From NCBI RefSeq assembly GCF_030732225.1, contig NZ_CP132230.1, positions 772,001 through 836,000 of the forward strand: 64,000 nucleotides of DNA, given 5' to 3'. The notes under the pieces were generated by a model that was given only the letters and a program-made list of their open reading frames with translations, did not search any database and was not told the DNA's origin. The position numbers and the translations under genes were made by a program. The stretch is from Streptococcus iniae. Its GTDB lineage: Bacteria; Bacillota; Bacilli; Lactobacillales; Streptococcaceae. Shown here piece by piece: positions 56,461-64,000 of this stretch (position 1 is its first letter; the number at the start of each line of letters is the position of its first letter).

Positions 56461-57098
56461 GAGAAAAATGTCGTGTAATTGGCTTATGGCTTTGGCTTTT
56501 ATCTTTTGCTGTTCTTGCAACAATTTACCTAGCTTGGCTTAGCTACCCATTAGAAATTGATTTTTTAGGGATTGATAAAGTTGTCTACATGACAAAGGCA
56601 TCTATTCTCTGTCATTTTAATGGACTCATGTCATATCTGACCAATCCTTTTCATCAGACCTTAACCTTTGCAAGTTTCTTGTCTTCTAAAGATGGTCTCG
56701 CTCATTTTCAAGATGTGAAAATCTTATTTCATGTGACACAGGCTATTTTTGTCTTATTAGCATTCCCAAGTCTTAAATTTTTAAAAACAACTATTCAAAA
56801 ACAACTGATGCCGCTCTACCAAAATGCCTTTCTCAGCGCAGCCGTCTGCCCAGTTTTAATTGCAAGTTTTGCTTTCATGATAGGCTTTGAACAGTTTTTC
56901 ATTCTTTTTCATAAAATCCTTTTTGCAGGCAAGAGCAACTGGACCTTTAATCCCCTAACAGACCCAGTTATTTGGATCTTACCCGAAAGCTTCTTTAGGC
57001 ACTGTTTTATAGCCTTTTTCATCCTCTATGAATTGGCCTTCTGGACCCTCTATAGCATCAGTAAAAAACAGGAAAATAACAAAAAGCAAACGACTTGA
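56457..57098 (+). CDS. TIGR01906-type integral membrane protein
   Basis: The 213-residue protein has four or five membrane segments (about 8-30, 90-115, 125-150, 180-205) and a loop rich in aromatic residues. Its position directly after a NagD-like gene and its length fit the TIGR01906 membrane protein family of Gram-positive bacteria. Function is unknown. It is the last core gene before the CRISPR locus. Confidence 0.8.
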   Translation: MREKCRVIGLWLWLLSFAVLATIYLAWLSYPLEIDFLGIDKVVYMTKASILCHFNGLMSYLTNPFHQTLTFASFLSSKDGLAHFQDVKILFHVTQAIFVLLAFPSLKFLKTTIQKQLMPLYQNAFLSAAVCPVLIASFAFMIGFEQFFILFHKILFAGKSNWTFNPLTDPVIWILPESFFRHCFIAFFILYELAFWTLYSISKKQENNKKQTT

Positions 57099-57115
57099 AA
57101 ACGTTTGCTTTTTTG
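57081..57115 (+). terminator. Terminator overlapping the end of the membrane protein gene
   Basis: The stem AAAAAGCAAACG with CGTTTGCTTTTT encloses ACTTGAAAA, and a T-run follows. The stop codon of the upstream gene lies in the loop. It isolates the housekeeping operon from the CRISPR locus. Confidence 0.88.
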
Positions 57116-57171
57116 GTTTTTGAAGAGTAGAATGGAAGTATAAAATATAATATGAATGAAATATGGAAAAT

Positions 57172-57260
57172 AAAAAAACACCGAATCGGTGTTCACTTTT
57201 TCAAGTTGATTACGGACAAGCCTTATTTTAACTTGCTGTGTTGTTTTGAATGGTTCCAAC
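57172..57260 (-). ncRNA. tracrRNA, short form
   Basis: The minus strand reads GGAACCATTC, AAAACAACACAGCAAGTT, AAAATAAGGCTTGTCCGT, AATCAACTTGAAAAAGTG, then ACACCGATTCGGTG and a T-run. This matches S. pyogenes tracrRNA: anti-repeat (57225-57258), nexus (AAGGCTTGTCCG), an AACTTGAAAAAGT hairpin and the final terminator hairpin. TTGACA (57295-57290) and TATTAT (57272-57267), 17 bp apart, predict a start near 57260. The RNA would be about 89 nt, the length known for S. pyogenes. It pairs with crRNA repeats and is bound by Cas9. Confidence 0.95.
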
Positions 57261-57266
57261 AAAATA

Positions 57267-57295
57267 ATAATATAATATCTCTATTAAAATGTCAA
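57267..57295 (-). promoter_or_regulatory. Promoter of the short tracrRNA
   Basis: TTGACA (57295-57290), a 17-bp spacer and TATTAT (57272-57267) form a near-consensus promoter. Confidence 0.8.
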
Positions 57296-57343
57296 GGAAA
57301 AACAAAACAAAATAGCTCTAAAACCATAATACAATTAGCTTAT

Positions 57344-57352
57344 ATTTTAGCA
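57344..57352 (-). promoter_or_regulatory. Promoter of the long tracrRNA
   Basis: TGCTAAAAT is an extended -10 with a weak -35-like TGGATT 17 bp upstream. The predicted start coincides with the first base of the 13-nt guide match. Confidence 0.65.
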
Positions 57353-57373
57353 GAAATCTTAAAATAAATCCAT

Positions 57374-57401
57374 TTGAATATTTTAAAAACAATGTTATAA
57401 T
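57374..57401 (+). promoter_or_regulatory. cas operon promoter (Pcas)
   Basis: TTGAAT (57374-57379), 16 bp, then TGT-TATAAT (hexamer 57396-57401, extended -10). It is divergent from the tracrRNA promoters and reads toward cas9. Its product would now enter the IS element about 100 bp downstream. Confidence 0.75.
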
Positions 57402-57416
57402 AATTGTATTATGAGG
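57401..57416 (+). promoter_or_regulatory. Cas9 self-target site in Pcas: 13-nt match plus AGG PAM
   Basis: TAATTGTATTATG (57401-57413) is identical to the 5' end of the long tracrRNA and is followed by AGG (57414-57416), an NGG PAM. The match begins at the last base of the -10 box and covers the start site. Matching stops at the 14th base. A match this short should allow Cas9 to bind without cutting. The DNA copy encoding the guide is followed by GTT, not NGG, so it would not be targeted. Confidence 0.8.
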
Positions 57417-57498
57417 AATCGAGATTTAAAATTGAGAAAATAAATTTATTCAAGAGTATATTAGAAATAATAAAGCTACTTATTGACATTTTTAAAGA

Positions 57499-57506
57499 GA
57501 TTTTTA
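57499..57506 (+). repeat. Target-site duplication, left copy
   Basis: GATTTTTA directly precedes the left end of the insertion sequence and is repeated exactly at its right end. Confidence 0.88.
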
Positions 57507-58820
57507 GGTAGTGTAAAATATCTTGTGTAAACACAAAAAAGGAATAAATCCTGTATAGTAGAGTTACGACACTTCACTAGAAAGAGATTTATTCCCATGA
57601 CTCAGTTTACCACAGAATTACTTAACTTCCTAGCGCAAAAACAAGATATTGATGAATTCTTTCGATCCTCTTTAGAAATAGCTATGAATGATCTCTTGCA
57701 GGTTGAACTATCAGCTTTCCTTGGATATGAGCCATATAAAAAAGAAGGTTACAATACAGGTAATAGCCGTAATGGGACCTACTCTCGACAGTTTGAAACG
57801 AAGTATGGCTTAGTCAATTTAATCATTCCAAGAGATCGAAACGGCGAGTTTTCACCAGTTTTATTACCATCTTATGCTAGACGAGATGACCACTTGGAAG
57901 AGATGGTGATTAAACTCTATCAAACTGGCGTTACGACACGCGAAATCAGTGACATTATTGAGCGCATGTATGGTCACCACTACAGTCCAGCAACGGTGTC
58001 AAATATCACAAAAGTGACTCAAGAAAGTGTCACTGCCTTTCATGAGCGTTCCTTTCAAACTAACTACTCAGTCTTGTATCTAGACGGAACTTACTTACCC
58101 TTGCGACGAGGTACGGTCAGTAAAGAATGTATTCACATTGCACTTGGTATCACGCCTGAAGGGTATAAATCAGTTCTTGGCTATGAGATTGCCCCTAATG
58201 AAAATAATGTCTCTTGGTCAGATCTTCTTAAGAGGCTACAAAATCAAGGACTTAAGCAAGTTTCTCTAGTTGTTACAGACGGGCTTAACGGTGTGGATCA
58301 AATCATCCAACAAGCCTATCCAATGGCTAAACAGCAACGGTGTCTGGTTCACATTGGTCGCAATATCTCCAGTAAGGTCAAACGAGTAGATAGGGCACCT
58401 ATTCTAAATCAGTTCAAGCAGATTTATCGTGCCACAAATTTACAGGAGGCTATTAAATTATTGGAACAATTTGTTTCTGAGTGGAAACCTCGTTACAAAA
58501 AGGTTATGACATCACTTGAAACAACTGAAAATCTCCTAACTTTCTATCAATTTCCACATCACATTTGGTCTAGTATTTACTCTACAAACTTGATTGAATC
58601 ACTCAATAAAGAAATCAAGCGACAAAGCAAGAAGAGGGTGGTTTTTCCAAATGAAGAAGCCTTAGAACGATGCCTTGTAAGTATTTTCGAAGACTATAAC
58701 ATTAAGTTCGGAGCTCGTATTCATAAAGGATTCGGAGTATGTTTTGACACACTTGATAGCTTATTTGACTAATATTCAAAAACTCTACTCTTGTGTTTAC
58801 ACAAAATTATTGACAGTATC
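57507..58820 (+). mobile_element. IS256-family insertion sequence (IS1191-like), 1314 bp
   Basis: The element carries one transposase gene between imperfect inverted repeats of about 28-30 bp (left from 57507, right ending 58820). They share the block TTGTGTAAACACAA (57523-57536; its complement at 58791-58804) with about 23 of 28 outer positions matching. Perfect 8-bp duplications flank it, the size expected for this family. Length resembles IS1191 of S. thermophilus. It lies between Pcas and cas9 in the same orientation as cas9. Intact repeats, gene and duplication suggest a recent insertion. Confidence 0.93.
57597..58772 (+). CDS. IS256-family transposase
   Basis: This 391-residue Mutator-type (MULE) DDE transposase has the catalytic residues visible in VLYLDGTYLPLRRG (Asp), LVVTDGLNGV (Asp) and STNLIESLNKEIKRQSKK (Glu). 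The N-terminal region ELSAFLGYEPYKKEGYNTGNSR is typical. The frame is complete. It is full length, so the element may still be active. Confidence 0.96.
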   Translation: MTQFTTELLNFLAQKQDIDEFFRSSLEIAMNDLLQVELSAFLGYEPYKKEGYNTGNSRNGTYSRQFETKYGLVNLIIPRDRNGEFSPVLLPSYARRDDHLEEMVIKLYQTGVTTREISDIIERMYGHHYSPATVSNITKVTQESVTAFHERSFQTNYSVLYLDGTYLPLRRGTVSKECIHIALGITPEGYKSVLGYEIAPNENNVSWSDLLKRLQNQGLKQVSLVVTDGLNGVDQIIQQAYPMAKQQRCLVHIGRNISSKVKRVDRAPILNQFKQIYRATNLQEAIKLLEQFVSEWKPRYKKVMTSLETTENLLTFYQFPHHIWSSIYSTNLIESLNKEIKRQSKKRVVFPNEEALERCLVSIFEDYNIKFGARIHKGFGVCFDTLDSLFD

Positions 58821-58837
58821 GATTTTTATTTTATGAA
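58810..58837 (+). promoter_or_regulatory. Possible hybrid promoter at the right IS end
   Basis: TTGACA (58810-58815), inside the IS right end, points outward. TATGAA (58832-58837) in the flanking DNA lies 16 bp away. Insertion could thus have created a promoter for cas9. The -10 is weak, so this is a prediction only. Confidence 0.45.
58821..58828 (+). repeat. Target-site duplication, right copy
   Basis: GATTTTTA immediately follows the IS right end, identical to the left copy. Confidence 0.88.
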
Positions 58838-58867
58838 ATTATTAATTAATTGATATACATAAATAAT

Positions 58868-58884
58868 GCACTTTAAAAAAGTGC
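58868..58884 (+). other. Hairpin upstream of the cas9 ribosome-binding site
   Basis: GCACTTT-AAA-AAAGTGC forms a perfect 7-bp stem with a three-base loop about 7 bases before AAGGAG. It could modulate translation or mRNA stability. Confidence 0.5.
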
Positions 58885-58904
58885 TGGCAAAAAGGAGAAA
58901 ATAC

Positions 58905-61900
58905 ATGCGTAAACCTTATTCAATTGGACTTGATATTGGTACAAATAGTGTAGGATGGGCCGTTATAACAGATGATTACAAGGTTCCTTCAAAAAAAATG
59001 AGAATTCAAGGCACTACAGATAGAACTTCAATAAAGAAAAATTTGATTGGTGCATTATTATTTGATAATGGTGAAACTGCGGAAGCCACTCGTTTAAAGA
59101 GAACAACAAGAAGAAGGTATACAAGACGAAAATATCGTATCAAGGAGTTACAAAAGATATTTTCAAGTGAAATGAACGAGCTAGACATTGCATTTTTTCC
59201 ACGTTTATCAGAATCATTTTTGGTTTCAGATGATAAAGAGTTTGAAAATCATCCTATTTTTGGGAATTTGAAAGATGAAATTACTTATCATAATGACTAT
59301 CCAACTATTTATCATCTAAGGCAGACATTAGCCGATAGTGATCAAAAAGCTGATCTTAGATTAATCTATTTAGCTTTAGCCCATATTATTAAATTTAGAG
59401 GTCACTTTTTGATTGAAGGAAATTTAGATTCAGAAAATACAGACGTTCATGTGTTGTTTTTAAATTTAGTAAATATCTATAATAATTTATTTGAGGAGGA
59501 TATTGTTGAAACAGCTTCTATTGATGCAGAAAAAATACTAACATCTAAAACAAGCAAATCAAGAAGACTAGAAAATCTAATTGCGGAAATTCCTAATCAA
59601 AAAAGAAATATGCTTTTTGGAAATCTTGTCTCGCTTGCGTTAGGGTTAACACCAAATTTTAAAACTAATTTTGAACTATTAGAAGATGCTAAACTTCAAA
59701 TTTCTAAGGACAGTTATGAAGAAGACTTGGACAATCTTTTAGCTCAAATTGGCGACCAATATGCCGACTTATTCATCGCTGCTAAAAAGTTATCTGATGC
59801 AATTTTACTTTCAGATATTATAACTGTAAAGGGGGCAAGTACAAAAGCTCCTTTATCAGCATCAATGGTACAACGTTATGAAGAACATCAGCAGGATTTG
59901 GCTCTCTTGAAAAATTTAGTTAAGAAACAAATTCCAGAAAAATATAAGGAAATCTTTGATAATAAAGAGAAAAATGGCTACGCTGGTTATATTGATGGTA
60001 AAACAAGTCAGGAAGAGTTCTATAAGTATATTAAGCCTATCTTGTTAAAATTAGATGGTACAGAAAAACTAATTTCTAAACTTGAGCGGGAAGACTTCTT
60101 AAGAAAACAAAGAACATTTGATAATGGTTCAATTCCACATCAAATTCATCTGAATGAACTTAAGGCAATCATTAGACGCCAAGAAAAATTCTACCCTTTC
60201 TTAAAAGAAAATCAGAAAAAAATAGAGAAATTATTCACTTTTAAAATTCCATACTATGTCGGCCCGTTAGCAAATGGTCAGAGTTCCTTTGCTTGGTTAA
60301 AACGTCAATCAAATGAATCAATTACTCCTTGGAATTTTGAAGAAGTAGTGGATCAAGAGGCTTCAGCTAGAGCATTTATTGAAAGAATGACCAACTTTGA
60401 TACCTATCTGCCTGAAGAAAAAGTTCTTCCTAAACATAGTCCCCTTTATGAAATGTTTATGGTATACAATGAGTTGACTAAGGTTAAATATCAGACGGAA
60501 GGCATGAAAAGACCTGTGTTTTTATCATCTGAAGATAAAGAAGAAATTGTTAATTTACTTTTTAAAAAAGAAAGGAAAGTAACTGTAAAACAATTGAAAG
60601 AGGAATACTTTAGTAAAATGAAATGTTTCCATACAGTAACAATTTTGGGAGTTGAAGATCGATTTAATGCTTCGTTAGGAACTTATCATGACCTATTAAA
60701 GATTTTTAAAGACAAAGCATTTTTGGATGATGAAGCAAATCAGGATATACTAGAGGAAATTGTATGGACTTTAACACTTTTTGAAGATCAAGCAATGATT
60801 GAAAGACGTTTAGTGAAATATGCTGATGTTTTTGAAAAATCTGTTCTTAAAAAATTGAAAAAACGTCATTATACTGGATGGGGACGCTTATCTCAAAAGT
60901 TAATAAATGGTATCAAAGATAAACAAACTGGTAAAACTATACTTGGATTTTTAAAAGACGATGGAGTTGCAAACCGAAACTTCATGCAATTAATTAATGA
61001 TTCTTCACTAGATTTTGCAAAGATAATAAAGAATGAGCAAGAAAAGACAATTAAGAACGAAAGTCTTGAAGAAACAATTGCAAATTTAGCAGGAAGTCCT
61101 GCAATAAAAAAGGGTATTTTACAAAGTATAAAAATTGTTGATGAGATTGTTAAAATTATGGGACAAAATCCAGATAATATCGTTATCGAGATGGCTCGAG
61201 AAAATCAATCAACAATGCAAGGGATTAAAAATTCTCGTCAACGATTACGAAAACTTGAAGAAGTTCATAAAAATACAGGAAGTAAGATTTTAAAGGAATA
61301 CAATGTAAGCAATACACAACTCCAAAGTGATAGGTTATATCTATATCTTTTACAAGATGGTAAAGATATGTATACTGGGAAAGAATTAGATTATGACAAT
61401 TTAAGTCAATATGATATTGATCATATTATTCCGCAAAGCTTTATAAAAGACAATTCAATTGATAATACCGTCTTAACCACTCAAGCTTCTAATAGAGGTA
61501 AGTCAGATAATGTACCAAATATAGAAACAGTTAATAAAATGAAGTCGTTTTGGTATAAACAATTGAAAAGTGGTGCAATTTCACAACGAAAATTTGATCA
61601 TTTAACTAAAGCAGAACGTGGTGCCTTAAGTGATTTTGATAAAGCAGGATTCATCAAACGTCAACTTGTTGAAACTAGACAAATTACAAAACATGTTGCT
61701 CAAATATTAGATAGTCGGTTTAACAGCAATCTAACTGAGGATAGCAAAAGCAATCGCAATGTTAAAATTATTACTTTGAAATCTAAAATGGTATCAGATT
61801 TTCGTAAAGATTTTGGATTTTACAAGCTTCGTGAAGTTAATGATTATCATCATGCTCAGGATGCCTACCTCAATGCAGTTGTAGGAACAGCACTATTGAA

Positions 61901-63010
61901 AAAGTATCCTAAATTAGAAGCGGAGTTTGTTTATGGTGACTATAAACATTATGATTTAGCCAAATTGATGATTCAACCGGACTCCTCTTTAGGGAAAGCT
62001 ACAACAAGAATGTTTTTCTACTCCAATCTCATGAATTTCTTTAAAAAAGAAATTAAGCTTGCAGATGATACCATATTTACGAGACCACAAATCGAAGTTA
62101 ATACTGAAACTGGGGAGATAGTGTGGGATAAAGTAAAAGATATGCAAACTATTCGGAAAGTGATGTCATATCCTCAGGTTAATATTGTAATGAAAACAGA
62201 AGTTCAAACAGGTGGGTTTTCTAAAGAATCTATTTGGCCAAAAGGTGATTCTGATAAATTGATTGCTCGTAAAAAGTCATGGGATCCTAAAAAATATGGT
62301 GGTTTTGATAGCCCAATAATTGCTTATTCTGTATTAGTAGTTGCTAAAATTGCAAAAGGAAAAACTCAAAAACTAAAAACTATCAAAGAACTTGTGGGAA
62401 TAAAAATAATGGAACAAGATGAATTTGAAAAAGATCCTATTGCCTTTCTTGAAAAGAAAGGTTATCAGGATATTCAAACTAGTTCTATTATTAAACTGCC
62501 AAAATATAGTTTATTTGAATTAGAAAATGGTAGGAAACGGCTTCTAGCTAGTGCAAAGGAATTGCAAAAAGGTAATGAACTGGCCTTACCTAATAAATAT
62601 GTTAAATTCTTATATCTTGCATCTCACTATACAAAATTTACTGGAAAAGAGGAAGATAGAGAGAAAAAGAGAAGCTATGTTGAAAGTCATTTGTATTATT
62701 TTGATGAAATAATGCAAATTATTGTGGAATACTCTAATCGTTATATTTTGGCAGATAGTAATCTAATAAAAATACAAAATCTTTATAAAGAAAAAGACAA
62801 CTTTAGTATAGAAGAACAAGCAATTAATATGTTAAACCTTTTCACATTTACCGATTTGGGTGCACCGTCAGCTTTTAAATTTTTTAATGGTGATATTGAT
62901 AGGAAACGTTATTCATCAACAAATGAAATTATAAATAGTACATTAATCTATCAATCACCAACCGGACTTTATGAAACACGTATTGATTTAAGTAAACTTG
63001 GAGGGAAATA

Positions 63011-63011
<1 letters not shown>
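58905..63011 (+). CDS. cas9: CRISPR-associated endonuclease Cas9, type II-A
   Basis: The 1368-residue length equals S. pyogenes Cas9. The RuvC-I motif [10 protein letters not shown] places the catalytic Asp at 10; the Arg-rich bridge helix follows ([16 protein letters not shown]). The HNH motif [11 protein letters not shown] puts the catalytic His exactly at codon 840, and RuvC-III is [14 protein letters not shown]. Near the C-terminus DRKRYSST keeps Arg1333 and Arg1335, which read an NGG PAM. ATG 58905 after AAGGAG is chosen over an in-frame ATG at 58866 that lies in the hairpin. The frame is intact. It overlaps cas1 by one base. Expression may be altered by the upstream IS. Confidence 0.98.

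Positions 63012-64000
<989 letters not shown>

Larger units (their letters stand above)
57172..57337 (-). ncRNA. Long-form tracrRNA, natural single-guide RNA candidate
   Basis: An upstream promoter with an extended -10 (TGCTAAAAT; hexamer 57349-57344) predicts a start near 57337 and an RNA of about 166 nt. Its 5' end is TAATTGTATTATG (57337-57325), followed at once by GTTTTAGAGC (57324-57315), the first ten bases of S. pyogenes-type CRISPR repeats, then ATTTTGTTTTG. This repeat-like half can fold onto the anti-repeat of the same RNA. The layout matches the long tracrRNA of S. pyogenes that guides Cas9 to the cas promoter. Confidence 0.82.

Noticed and set aside
57152-57367. Open frame of 71 codons on the plus strand
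   Set aside because: It lies exactly across the tracrRNA on the opposite strand, has no ribosome-binding site, and its sequence is explained by the RNA.
58866-58904. Cas9 starting at the upstream ATG (13 extra residues)
   Set aside because: That ATG lies at the edge of a hairpin without a ribosome site, while ATG 58905 follows AAGGAG and gives the canonical N-terminus with Asp at position 10.

Overview
The window is an AT-rich chromosomal segment of a low-GC Gram-positive coccus. Gene content and order (maltodextrin cluster; miaA-hflX-rnz-recJ-apt; rmlA-rmlC-rmlB; four-gene pyruvate dehydrogenase cluster; murT-gatD divergent from cdaA-cdaR-glmM; hemW) and a 1368-residue Cas9 with the S. pyogenes catalytic and PAM-contact residues place it in the pyogenic group of Streptococcus. 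The Cas9 N-terminus recalls S. iniae, but the species is an inference from memory and was not tested.

Layout. 1-7.5 kb: maltodextrin uptake and breakdown (malC partial, malE, malR, malQ, glgP) with two matching MalR-type operators inside promoter spacers. 7.5-11 kb: small conserved proteins, the tRNA hydroxylase trhO and two transporters. 11-23.5 kb: tRNA modification, GTPase, nuclease and DNA-repair housekeeping genes in tightly overlapping operons, then a ZIP transporter and a flavin oxidoreductase. 23.5-26 kb: dTDP-rhamnose synthesis. 26-32.2 kb: small conserved genes, a TPR protein and RqcH/Fbp. 32.2-35.2 kb: a tryptophan-type ABC transporter behind what looks like a ribosome-mediated trp attenuator with a 15-residue leader peptide. 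35-40.6 kb: RNase J1, an esterase, a matrixin-like protease and an ABC-F ATPase. 40.6-47.5 kb: pyruvate/acetoin dehydrogenase E1 alpha, E1 beta, E2 and E3, then a lipoate ligase that would charge their lipoyl domains. 47.5-57.1 kb: lipid II amidation (MurT/GatD), c-di-AMP synthesis, glmM, hemW, a thioesterase, a HAD phosphatase and a membrane protein.

The most notable part is 57.1 kb to the end: a type II-A CRISPR-Cas locus, with tracrRNA on the minus strand and cas9, cas1 and the start of cas2 on the plus strand. An unannotated layer of control can be read directly. A long-form tracrRNA appears to start at a promoter about 77 bases upstream of the short form. Its 5' end holds 13 nt identical to a site overlapping the -10 and start of the cas promoter, followed by an AGG PAM, and then a degenerate CRISPR-repeat half that can pair with the anti-repeat. 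This is the arrangement of a natural single-guide RNA that lets Cas9 repress its own operon. In this strain a 1314-bp IS256-family element with a perfect 8-bp target duplication has inserted between that promoter and cas9. It separates Cas9 from its autoregulated promoter and may supply a substitute -35 box. The CRISPR array and csn2 are not in the window.
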